Part shown: piece by piece, positions 48,142 through 58,384 of the stretch | Numbering within the stretch: position 1 is the stretch's first letter | Layout: each line of letters opens with the position of its first letter | NCBI RefSeq assembly: GCF_026210795.1 | Contig: NC_089448.1 | Coordinates: 2,852,001 to 2,916,000 of the forward strand | Length of the DNA stretch: 64,000 nucleotides | DNA from: Rhizophagus irregularis | Taxonomy: Eukaryota > Glomeromycota > Glomeromycetes > Glomerales > Glomeraceae | Direction of reading: 5' to 3' | Notes under the pieces: generated by a model | The model's input: the letters and a program-made list of their open reading frames with translations, nothing else | Told to the model about the DNA's origin: nothing | Database searches by the model: none | Program-made: the position numbers and the translations under genes

Positions 48142-48156
48142 GGGGGGGGGGGGGGG
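48142..48156 (+). repeat. Poly-G tract, 15 G
   Basis: An uninterrupted run of 15 G in an AT-rich region. The same position in units 2 and 3 has 8 G (52785-52792) and 6 G (57223-57228). Confidence 0.95.
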
Positions 48157-48550
48157 TGAAGGAAAAAATTTTTTTTAATATCTATAAGAAATCAAAATTT
48201 CTTGATTTCCTTATTGTATATTATTGTATTTAGGCCATTTGACAGGCTCAGATTGTGCCACGTAAGTAGTTGTCAAATTTGTTTATTATACATATGAGTG
48301 TATATTATATATTTGAAATGATTTATATGCAATAAATATATTAAAATAATAAAACATTAACCAAATAAAAATTAAAACACGTTTTTCATTTTTACATATA
48401 TATATATTTATTTATTTTACTTATAATAAATAATAATATAATATTGACAAAAAAATAATTTTGTAAATGTACTGTAACCAAAAAAAAAAAATATTGACAA
48501 AATAAAATAATATAAAATAATATAAAATAATATAATAAATAATAAATGAA

Positions 48551-48770
48551 GTGGATCTTAATAATGAATACTAACTGTAGGCACCCTCTCGCATATTTTT
48601 CACTGTCATGTGTTTATGTGGTCTGGAGAAAATAGACTGCCATCTCTCTGTATTATATCAGATCATCAGTAAAGTCCGTGTACAATAAATAGCAATATTA
48701 TTATCCGGACTGTCCATCATTTTCATGAGCTTTATATATTATTATTGCTTTCGCTTCTCTCTAATATTAC
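48551..48770. other. Conserved noncoding block, copy 1
   Basis: It contains CTCTCGCATATTTTTCACTG, TGTGGTCTGGAGAAAATAGA and a hairpin AGTCCG (48673-48678) / CGGACT (48706-48711). It is far better conserved between units (53128-53356, 57465-57673) than the DNA around it. It could be a promoter, an old untranslated exon or a noncoding RNA gene; no open frame is shared. Confidence 0.6.
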
Positions 48771-49729
48771 AGCCGTTTTCAAAATGGTTAATGCTATTTA
48801 TTTATGATTAAATATTCGAATACCAATATTTGTCCGGTTTTCGTCCATTATTTGTCCGGTTTTCATCCGGTTTTCGGTTTTTATTTTTTTTCATCCAAAC
48901 ATAACAGCATCAACCATTTTGAATAAATCGGTATAAAAAATTAATTTTACAGTGCAATATATATATATATTATACATTAGTATCTTAATAAATAAACATT
49001 TAATGAATTTTTAATTAATAAGTAGTATTATTTTATTTGCCGAACTCGTTTCATTTCTTTTTCTACCCAAGAAAATTTCCGAAATTATTTCGGCAATCCG
49101 AAAGTAAATCTAACCGAATATACAAGTAGAAATAAAATCTAAGTAAGGGCTACTTTACAAATACAAAATATTACTCTAATATGTCTTACGCATCAACTTT
49201 TTTTTTATTATTTCATATTAGAATTTTTAATTGTTTATTGGAGGGTAGGAAATTTTTTTGTTAATTTAATGGGAATATGGGATACATGTATAAATCATTT
49301 AGTTAATAAAATTAATAAAAAAAAAATTGGATTTTATTTCATTAGACTTTTTTTCTATTCAGATTTTCTTATTTTTTTTTTATTCAGATTTTCTCATTCA
49401 GATTTTCTCATTTTTCTTTTCTTTCCAACTCATTACTGACCCGGTGGCTCGTGCGTATTATTTTAAAATTTTAAATCAATAAATATTTGACGTTAAATAA
49501 TTTTCGGGGGTAAAATCATCGGAAATTTTCTTAGGAAAATATGATTATTGATTATTTGTTTTTTTCAAAATTTTTTTTTCAATCATTTCCCAACATGTTT
49601 ATCGTTTCCTAAAAAGTAAATTTGTTTTTTTTTGTCGATTTTTTTTTTTGTTTATATTTATTTATTTATTTTACAAAAAATCAACTTGATGTTTCATCAT
49701 GAACGTTATTAAAAATTTTTGTTATAAAA

Positions 49730-49798
49730 ATGGTCCAAAATTTCTTCTTCGAAAAAGTAAAAAATCAGTTTGATTTGTTTAAAACTTTTCAATCATAA
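49730..49798 (+). promoter_or_regulatory. Upstream short ORF before small gene copy 1
   Basis: A 22-codon ORF starting MVQNFFFEKVKNQ and ending 22 bp before the main ATG. Copy 2 has the same ORF with a six-base in-frame insertion (53946-54020) and the same 22-bp spacing. Copy 4 begins MVQNFF and then diverges (59843-59914). It may control translation of the main ORF. Confidence 0.45.
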
Positions 49799-49820
49799 TA
49801 TAAATTCATAAAATTCAATT

Positions 49821-50417
49821 ATGGATCAAAATAATTTACAAAATAATCAAAATGATCCCACGTTTAATTTACAATCTACTGCGGAACAACATAATAATAA
49901 TTATGTGATTGCCGACTCTTCCACAAACAATTACTCACATCAACAACCCACTTATAATGAAAATATCACTTCAACTTTGCCTCCAGGTAGCTTGCCGTGT
50001 GTTCCTGGTCCACAACAGACTATTGAAAATACTACTTTTCCGCTTAATTCGTTTAACATGAATAGTATTATTCAAGCTGGAATTCTCAGTATTGACATCC
50101 CAAGGTATAAAATTATCGTCACACCTATTCCACTTAATCCGTTTCACAATCAATCTGGGATTCGTAGTTTTGATATCCCATGGTATAAAATTATCGTCAC
50201 ACCTATTCCACTTAATCTGTTCCCCCATCAATCAGGGGTTCTTAGTTTTGATATCCCAGGGCATAAAATTATCGTCACACCTTTTCCACTTAATCCGTTT
50301 CAACCTGGAATGTTTTACTTTGATACCCCTGGGTATAAAGTTATCTTCATGCCAACTCCTTCTCAACAGGAAGATACTTATTTGAATAACACCCAATTTA
50401 CTCAATTTCAACAATAA
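49821..50417 (+). CDS. Asn/Gln-rich small protein, array copy 1 (expanded repeats)
   Basis: Single-exon frame of 198 residues, family unknown. The N-terminus is Asn/Gln-rich and disordered (MDQNNLQNNQNDPTFNLQST). A Pro-rich hinge follows (PCVPGPQQTIENTTFPL). Then a roughly 23-residue module with a hydrophobic strand recurs four times: SIDIPRYKIIVTPIPLNPF, SFDIPWYKIIVTPIPLNLF, SFDIPGHKIIVTPFPLNPF and YFDTPGYKVIFMPTPSQQ. It ends NTQFTQFQQ, as all copies do. There is no signal peptide or membrane helix. The 5' flank resembles copies 2 and 5, the 3' flank copies 3 and 4, so this looks like a fusion. Being open through tandem modules supports a real gene. Confidence 0.7.
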   Translation: MDQNNLQNNQNDPTFNLQSTAEQHNNNYVIADSSTNNYSHQQPTYNENITSTLPPGSLPCVPGPQQTIENTTFPLNSFNMNSIIQAGILSIDIPRYKIIVTPIPLNPFHNQSGIRSFDIPWYKIIVTPIPLNLFPHQSGVLSFDIPGHKIIVTPFPLNPFQPGMFYFDTPGYKVIFMPTPSQQEDTYLNNTQFTQFQQ

Positions 50418-50716
50418 AATTTTCTGAAATTATAATTACATAGCATATAACTTAGCTACACGTAATTTTTGTTTCTTAAATCTCTTTATTTCTTTTATGT
50501 ATTTCTTTTATTTTTATTAATTTTATTTGTACTTTTATTTTTATTTCTTTATATCGTATATTAGTTTTTATATCGTACTATAATAAATAAAATTTTTTTT
50601 TATCCAATAAATCTATCTTTTAAATGAATAATACTTCGGTTCATATATAAACGAAACTTTAGGACGAACCATTTATTGGGATATTATTATACACGACATT
50701 GGCGACAATACAGTAA

Positions 50717-50951
50717 CCCTATAAAAAATGTTTGTCCGATAAATATTCGGAAGGGGTCAATTTTCCGGACACACGCTATTATACAATATTTGTTACAATT
50801 TAATACAAGATGCGGAGATTGAGAATTTTTAACACATAAAAAACGTATAATATCATGATGAATGTCCAATAAATGTCAAGTAAATGTTCGGAACGGGGTC
50901 GATTTTCCGAACAAAAAACCGAACAGTGTTTAGACATTATTTTTTATAGGG
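50717..50951. mobile_element. 235-bp MITE with TAA target duplication (PIF/Harbinger-like)
   Basis: Inverted ends CCCTATAAAAAAT / ATTTTTTATAGGG, flanked by TAA on both sides (50714-50716, 50952-50954). The paralogous positions in units 2 and 3 are uninterrupted (ACAGTAACTTATTTT near 55920; ACAGTATCTTATTTT near 60697), which gives direct empty-site evidence. The three-base TAA duplication suits PIF/Harbinger. No coding capacity. Confidence 0.85.
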
Positions 50952-51575
50952 TAACTTATTTTAACATTTTATTTATTTATTTATTTTTTTTCGACATATT
51001 CTAATTATGAATTAATGAATTGTTAAATCAACATTGTTACGGGATCATACGATAAAAATAGTGAATGATCATGAAAAAACATTTCGGATTGTTAATATTT
51101 TTTTTGAATAGCCTAAGACATAAGTAATCCTCAAATCTTTCTTTATCAACCAAAAATTCTTTCAATCTTTATTAATTAACTTGATTTTTCTTCCCATAGA
51201 AAAATTGTCTTAATTAAATGAAAATTTTAATACAAAATTATCAAATGTCTAAGAAGTAGTGGCCGAATCCATTATAATGTTTAATGAATAAGTAAGGTAG
51301 TCTCAGGCCAAAATTCATAATTACGGTATACGTTTGAAATCCATGGAGATGTAGTATAGAAAAAAACTATCTTTATGCTTTATTGTATATAATAAACATG
51401 CTGATTAATTAATACATTGTTGTCACTAATTCCCAGGTATAAGTTAAAGAATAATCGCAAACTCACTCCATGATCATTATCACTATTGTTCGTTCAAGAT
51501 ATTTAAAAATAATTCATTGGACGCGACAAGATTTGTAATAAGACTCCATTAATCTTATTAAGCTGCAAGAAAGCG

Positions 51576-51990
51576 TCAATTAACGGATATTACTCTTAAA
51601 AGGAATAACATTCCATTTCTCTCGTTTTTTACGTTTATTAGCTTTTTAGGAAATCGCTCATTGCGATAAACAAACGCTTCTTTGGCAAGTCTTTTATATT
51701 TTTTAATTTCTTCAGGTTCTTGTTCCCACCATTGTGAAACCATCGAAGAAATGGGGGTCATTGGTAAAACATATCCTTCATTTTTAATAGTTATAAAGAA
51801 AACTTTATGATAAATAATGAATGCATTTGGAGATTTGGTAGGTTATCTTTACCGATAATTAATAAATCTTTTGGAGTAGAAATTGTGGTTTTATTAAAGG
51901 ATAAGGAAGTTTTTTCTTTTGAACGTGATTTTTACTACTGGATTATTCGTATTAATGAACACGCATTTTAATCGAATTGTCGATCGTTTC
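51576..51990 (-). pseudogene. Decayed HMG-box gene, array copy 1
   Basis: An open stretch from 51839 down to 51576 reads TKSPNAFIIYHKVFFITIKN, then EGYVLPMTPISSMVSQWWEQ, then EPEEIKKYKRLAKEAFVYRN: a full HMG-box of the MATA-HMG/Sox-like kind (SPNAFIIY start, W in helix 2, EPEE-KxYKxLA in helix 3). Upstream, the sequence encoding PKDLLIIGKDN continues in another frame. Compared with the copy at 61.2 kb, four bases (TAAG) are missing just before the box. The gene is therefore probably dead, though the box itself is intact. It is convergent with the small gene. Confidence 0.75.
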
Positions 51991-52206
51991 GCTCTTTTTT
52001 TTTAAAAAAAAAATTTAAAACTGAATTATTTTTTTCCTAAATTGATTTACGTATATTTTCCAAAGAAAAGGTTACAAATTCCTCTAAATAATTATTAAAG
52101 ATCATTATATGAAAGTAAATTCCTTGGAGTTACGGTTCATAAGGTTTAAAAATAGAAATTTTCCCAATTTATATTTATGATCGATAAATAATAATATAAA
52201 TTCTTC

Positions 52207-52380
52207 ATGACTTTACAAAATAGTCAAAATGCAATCTACTGTTATACAATCTTCAATATTAGTGATGTAAATGTTAACTCTTTCGATAATAATTTCTCAA
52301 TATTTTATACAAACACCAATTACTCAGATCAACAATCCACTCCTAACGAAAATATCGTATCCTCCGCCCAATTTACATAA
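52207..52380 (+). CDS. Truncated member of the small-gene family, 57 residues
   Basis: Open from ATG to TAA. It begins MTLQNSQNAIYCYTIFNISD and continues with the family's middle part (FYTNTNYSDQQSTPNENI). It then jumps to the last residues SAQFT, so the whole FDxPGYKII module is deleted in frame or nearly so. The 3' flank is the family's. Probably a deletion derivative; expression unknown. A more decayed relative lies at 56740-56900. Confidence 0.4.
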   Translation: MTLQNSQNAIYCYTIFNISDVNVNSFDNNFSIFYTNTNYSDQQSTPNENIVSSAQFT

Positions 52381-53127
52381 AATTTTTTCAAATTTTTATT
52401 CTTTTCTTTTATATTTTTTATTCATTTGTATTGTTTATATTGTATTTCTCTATATTGTATCGGTTATTTTCGCCGTAATACAGATCACATGATATTAGAC
52501 ACAGCATTTCAAATTTATCACGTGATTTAAATGATGATATAGTAAAATAATTTATCCTTCAAACGAAGTAAATCCACCTTTAGTAAAATTATGCGATAAA
52601 CGAAATAATTTCAATTTTGGGACGAATCATTTATTGAAATTATACATATGGTATAAAAAGGATTTTTTTTTTTTATTTTCCTGGTTTATATCTCTTTTTC
52701 AGAATTTTATTTGTGAATATGACGTCTAATGACAATTAAAAATTAAATTCATGAATCAAATCAAAATCTAAAATTGAAATATGAGGGGGGGGAGAAATAA
52801 TTTCTTTTTTAATATCTATAAGAAACCAAAATTTTTGATTTTGTTAAACAGAAAATCGGCCTTATTGTATAGTATTGATGACAGGCTCAGATTGAGCCAC
52901 GTAATATGCAATAAATACAATAAAGCTATTAAAATAATAAAACATTAATAACCAAATAAAAATTAAAACCACGTTTTTCATTTTTACATATATATATATT
53001 TATTTATTTTACTAATAATTAATATTAACATTTTGTAGATGTACTGCGGTTTAGCAAAAATAAAAAACCATAAAATAAAATAAAATAACATAATATAATA
53101 TAATAAATAATAATGAAGAATCAAAAT

Positions 53128-53356
53128 TGGATCTTAATAATGAATACTAACTGTAGGCTCCCTCTCGCATATTTTTCACAGTCATGTGTTTATGTGGTCT
53201 GGAGAAAATAGACTGTATTAGTACTACTGTATTATATCAGATCATAAAGTCCGTACAATAAAATAGCAATATTATTATCCGGACTAGAATGTCCATCATT
53301 TTCATTAATTTCATAAGATTTATATATTATTATTGCTTCGCTTCTCTCTAATATTA
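53128..53356. other. Conserved noncoding block, copy 2
   Basis: Counterpart of 48551-48770, with both hairpin arms (AGTCCG, CGGACT) kept. Confidence 0.6.
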
Positions 53357-54042
53357 AATTTAGTATAAATCGGTACAAATAATTAATTTACAGTTTAATA
53401 TATAAATATATATTATACATTAGTATCTTAATAAATAAATATTTAATGAATTTTTAATTAATAAGTGGCATATTTTATTTGAACTCGTGTTTTTTGTTTC
53501 ATTCATTTTTTTTCTACCCAAGAAAATTTCCGACGTTATTTAAAGTAAATAATTTTTGTTATGCAGTTTATAAATAAATAGCAATTTTTTTAAAGTTGTG
53601 TGACAATTTTTTTTTTCTTTCCACCTTCTGAATGCTTAAAATTCATTTCATTGTTGTATGTCGGAATCATCCCTCCAAACACTATTTCCTAATTTGGAGT
53701 TATGGCGTGAACTATAATAACCTAGATGGGTAAGAAAAAGTACGATTAGAAATAAAATAAAATTATAAAGTATTACTTTTTTGTATTTATAGAGGATGAT
53801 CATTGGTGGCTATTAAAATATCATCCCGAACTGCAGTTCAAACACAATTTTTCAATGTGTTTATCGTTTCCTAAAAAGTAAATTAAATTTTTTTGTTTAT
53901 TTTTATGTTTCATCATGAACATCATTAAAAAATTTTTGTTATAAAATGGTCCAAAATTTCTTCTTCGAAAAAGTAAAAAATCAGTTTGATTTGGATTTGT
54001 TTAAAACTTTTCAATTATAATATAAATTCATAAAATTCAATT

Positions 54043-54579
54043 ATGAACCAAAATAATTTACAAAATAATCAAAATGATCCCACATTTAATTTACGTATGC
54101 AATCTACTGCGGAAAATGCGGCTTCAAATATTAATAATTATAATGTGGTTGCCGACTCTTCCGATAATATTTCCTCAACATTTTATACAAACCATTATTC
54201 AGATCAACAATCCATTTATAATGATAATATCCCTTCAACTTTGCCTCCAGTTAGCTCACCATGTGTTCCTGGTCCACAACAACAGACTATTGAAAATACT
54301 ACTTTTCCATTTAATTCGTTTAACATGAATAGTGTTAATCCTTCTCAATCTGAAATTCATAGTTTTGATATCCCAGAGTATAAAATTATCGTCATACCTT
54401 TTCCACTTAATTCGTTTAACATGAATAGTAATAACCCTTCTCAATCTGGAATTCTTAGTTTTGATATTCCTGGGTATAAAATTATCATTATACCTACTTT
54501 TTCTCAACAGGATAATACTTGTTTGAATTATTCTTCTTCAGATATCTCAAATACCCAATTTACTCAATTTCAACAATAA
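54043..54579 (+). CDS. Asn/Gln-rich small protein, array copy 2
   Basis: Single-exon frame of 178 residues, the same family as copy 1. It starts MNQNNLQNNQNDPTFNLRMQ. The N-terminal half is Asn/Gln/Ser-rich with FYTNHYSDQQSIYNDNIPST, then PCVPGPQQQTIENTTFPF. Two strand modules follow, SFDIPEYKIIVIPFPL and SFDIPGYKIIIIPTFSQQ, separated by a repeated NSFNMNS..NPSQS linker. It ends SNTQFTQFQQ. The conserved untranslated leader with the short upstream ORF precedes it. The 3' flank differs from that of copies 1, 3 and 4 and matches copy 5. Function unknown; composition suggests a disordered, possibly self-associating protein (inference). Confidence 0.7.
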   Translation: MNQNNLQNNQNDPTFNLRMQSTAENAASNINNYNVVADSSDNISSTFYTNHYSDQQSIYNDNIPSTLPPVSSPCVPGPQQQTIENTTFPFNSFNMNSVNPSQSEIHSFDIPEYKIIVIPFPLNSFNMNSNNPSQSGILSFDIPGYKIIIIPTFSQQDNTCLNYSSSDISNTQFTQFQQ

Positions 54580-55237
54580 AAACTTTAGTACACGTAATTT
54601 TATTCCTTGAATTCTTCTATTTTTTTTTATTCTCATATTTTTTTATTTTTATTATATTATATTTCTTTATATTGTATAACTGTTATTTTATTTATATAAA
54701 TAAAATATTCTTTATCCTTTTATCCTTTTAAACGAAATAAATTCACTTTAATTAAAATTATGTGAATAATAATTTATAAACGAATTTCAATTTACATGGC
54801 ACGCTTGATAAAACATTTCTTCCGGTCAAATAAAGTGAGCAGAGTATTTAAACGTGCGTAACGGTGCGTTCTTATAAACGACCATTTATGATTAAAAAAC
54901 CCCGCATTGTCGGCTTATCACAAAGTAGTTAATAATTCAAGTATTATTACAAATTACGTCAAAAAAATACATTCTCTTTAGAAATGATCTTAAATTCCCT
55001 TGATTGATATTCATATAAATTCTATGCTGATAATGAACTAGGTCATTATAACAGAAAAAACACGTCAACATTGTTTATATTAATGAAAAAAAAAATTGAT
55101 ATTCACTTGTTTATATTATTAAAAAATACTGTACGTTCTAAAATTTCTTCCTTCACAAAATAATAAAAAACAGATCAATTTGTTTAAAGCTTTTCATTAT
55201 AAATTATAAATTCAAAATACATTCCAAAATAATCAAA

Positions 55238-55628
55238 ATGTTCCCACTTTTACTGAATGCAGTAATTTGCAATCTACTATTATTCAACCGAGACATTCTT
55301 CAAATTAATTACAATGATGTGAGTGCAAACTCTTCCGATAATAATTTCCCAACATTTTATATAGACACCAATTACTCAGACCAACAACCCATTTATAATG
55401 GTACTTTGCCGTGTGTTCCTAGTCCACAACAGACTATTGAAGCATTCCTTCTCCACTTGTTCATTTAACATGACTAGTATTAATTCTTATCAATCTGAAA
55501 TCCTTAGTTTTGATACTCCCGGCTTTAAAATTATCGTCATTCCTACTTTTTCTCAACAGGATAACACTTATTTAAATTATTCTTCTTCAAATACCACGAA
55601 CACCCAATTTACTCAATTTCAACAATAA
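55238..55628 (+). pseudogene. Small-gene family, array copy 3 (broken)
   Basis: Family blocks are present (YSDQQPIYNG, PCVPSPQQTIE, SILSFDTPGFKIIVIPTFSQ-like module, NTQFTQFQQ end) but in two frames. The ATG expected at the start of the NNQN region is missing, and the frame changes near 55450. It is the second member of a head-to-tail pair with copy 2. Confidence 0.75.
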
Positions 55629-57464
55629 AATTTCTGAAATTATAATTACATAGCATATAACTTAGCTATACATAATTCTTATTTCTTAAATCTCTTTTAT
55701 TTCTTTTATGTATTTCTTTTATTTTTATTTTAAATTTTATTTGTATTTTTTTTCTTTTATATTGTATTTCTTTATATTGTATCGTTTTTTATGTCATATT
55801 ATAAATAAAATATTATTTTTTATCCAACAAAATCTATCTTTTAAATGAATAATGACTTCGGTTCATATATAAACGAAATTTTAGGACGAACCATTTATTG
55901 GAATATTATACACGACAATACAGTAACTTATTTTAAAATTACATTTTTTTTTTTGATGTATTCTAATTATGAATTAATGAATTATTAAATCATTATGAAT
56001 GGTAGGAATCAACATTGTTACGATACAAAAATAGTGAATGATCGTGAAAAAACATTTCGGATTGTTAATATTTTTTTTTCAATTCGTCCTAGCAAATAAT
56101 CCTACATAAATCCAAAAAATATTATTCTATTCGCAAATTGTTCTCTGATTATTGTTAGTCCTTCTCCAAGTATATAACAAGCAAAGATGAATAGTCTAAG
56201 ACATAAGTAATCCTCAAATCTTTCTTTATCAACCAAAATTCTTTCAATTTAAATCCTTATATTTTTTTTTTTTTCTAACTTGATTTTTCTCCCATAAAAA
56301 AAATTGCCTTAATTAAATGAAAATTTCAATACAAAATTATCAAATGTCTAAGAGAATCCATTATAATGTTTAATAAATAAGTAAGGTAGTCTCAATTTCT
56401 CAAGTTTCAACAGGCCAAAATTCATAATTACGGTATACGTTTGAAATCCATGGAGATGTAGTATGGAAAAAAACTATCTTTATGCTTTATTGTATATAAT
56501 AAACATGCTGATTAATTACTACATTGTTGTCACTAATTCCCAGATATAGGTTAAAGAATAATCGCAAACTCACTCCATCATTATCAAGATATTTAAAATA
56601 ATTCATTGGACGCGATAAGATTTTGTAATGAGACTTCATTAATCTTATTAAGCTGCAAGAAAGCGTCAATTAACGGATTTCTTCAGTAGGAGTAGGTAAT
56701 TGCAAATTTTCAATATTCATCAATATTTAATTATTAATTAAAATATTGATGTAAATGTTAACGCTTTCTATATTAATTCACAACCCCACTACGAAAATAT
56801 CCGTCAGTATATGTTGGACCGCGGCAGCCTATTAAAAATATTCCTCCTCATTTATTCCTGGTTCTAAAATTATCGTCATTCCTCAATTTACTCATAAAAT
56901 TTTTTTAAATTTTTATTCCTTTTTTATTTCTTTTATATTTTTATTGTTCATTTGTATTGTTTATATTATGTATCTCTATATTGTATCGTTGTTAGTATGT
57001 CATTTAAATAAAAGTTAGGTATTATTTATCCTTCCAGACGAAATAAATCCACTTTTAGTAAAATTATACGATAAATGAAATAATTTCAATTTTGGGACGA
57101 ACCTTTATTTTCCTGGTTATCTTAATGAATTTCTTTTCAGAATTTAATTTGTGAATATGACGTCTAATGACAATTATAAATTAAATTCATGAATCAAATC
57201 AAAATCTAAAACTGGAATATGAGGGGGGAGAGGAAAGGAAAAAATTTTTTTAATATCTATAAATTTTTGATTTTGTTAAACAGAAAATCGGCCTTTATTG
57301 TATAGTATTGATTTAGGCCATTTGACAGACTCAGATTATACAAACTATTCATATGAGTGTATATTACATTAATAATATATTTGAAATGATTTATATGCAA
57401 TAAATATAATAAAGCTATTAAAATAATAAAACATTAACCAAATAAAAATAAACTTATCTGATAA

Positions 57465-57673
57465 ATGAAGAACCAAAATTGGAGCTTAACTGTATGCTCC
57501 TCTCGCATATTTTTCACTGTCATGTGTTTATGTGGTCTGGAAAAAATAGACTGCCATCTCTTCTGTATTATATCAGATCATAAAGTCCGTACAATAAATA
57601 GCAATGTTATTATTCGTCCATCATTTTCATAAGCTTTATATATTATTATTGCTTTCGCTTCTCTATAATATTA
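57465..57673. other. Conserved noncoding block, copy 3
   Basis: Counterpart of 48551-48770. The right hairpin arm CGGACT is deleted here, so if a structure mattered this copy has lost it. Confidence 0.55.
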
Positions 57674-57964
57674 AATTTAGTATAAATCGGTATAAATAAT
57701 TAATTTTACAGTGTAATATATATATATTATACATTAGTATCTTAATAAATAAACATTTCATTCTTTTTTTTTTTCTACCCAAGAAAATTTCCGAAATTAC
57801 AATATTTCGAATATACAGTAGAAATAAAATCTAAGAGCTACTTTACAAATACAATATATTACTATTGGCATTACTCTAATATTTTTCTTCTGCCATTTAG
57901 TGGAGTGGCCGTTCTATCTAAGATATTGCCTTACGATATCAACTTTTTTTTATTATTTCATAAT

Positions 57965-58340
57965 AAAATTTTTGATTAGTTAGAAAATTTAATGATTACA
58001 TGTATAAATAATTTAGTTCATAAAAAAAAAAACATTCATTTTTTTTTATCGTTTCCTCCTGCAATGTTTATCGTTTCCTAAAAAAAATTTACTCTTTTTT
58101 TAATAGAATTTTGATTAATTAGGAAATTTAATGATTACATGTATAAATAATTTAGTTCATAAAAAAAAAAATATTCATTTTTTTTTATCGTTTCCTAAAA
58201 GCAAATTTACTCTATTTTTAGGAGAATTTTGATTAGTTAGAAATTTAATGATTACATGTATAAATAATTTAGTTCATAAAGAAAAAAAAAATATTCATTT
58301 TTTTTTATCGTTTCTTAAAAGCAAATTTACTCTTTTTTTT
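57965..58340. repeat. About 120-bp direct repeat, three copies
   Basis: The core AATGATTACATGTATAAATA followed by TTTATCGTTTCCTAAAA recurs at about 57990, 58120 and 58240. Unit 1 has a single diverged copy near 49270. Confidence 0.85.
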
Positions 58341-58384
58341 TAAAAAAAAATAAAATAAAAATAAAAAATTTTTTTTATCACTGA

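Larger units (their letters stand above)
48050..52690. repeat. Tandem unit 1 of the small-gene/HMG array
   Basis: The unit begins with a conserved stretch ATATGACGTCTAATAACAAT, followed by a G15 tract, a roughly 200-bp conserved block (48551-48770), the small gene 49821-50417, its 3' flank with a MITE, a decayed HMG-box gene and a truncated small gene at 52207. The same order recurs at 52.7 and 57.1 kb. Confidence 0.85.
52690..57130. repeat. Tandem unit 2 of the array
   Basis: Same order as unit 1, but holding two small genes in a row (54043-54579 and the broken 55238-55628) and no MITE. The HMG-box gene is reduced to a short 3' remnant at about 56590-56690. A conserved noncoding block lies at 53128-53356. 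Confidence 0.85.
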
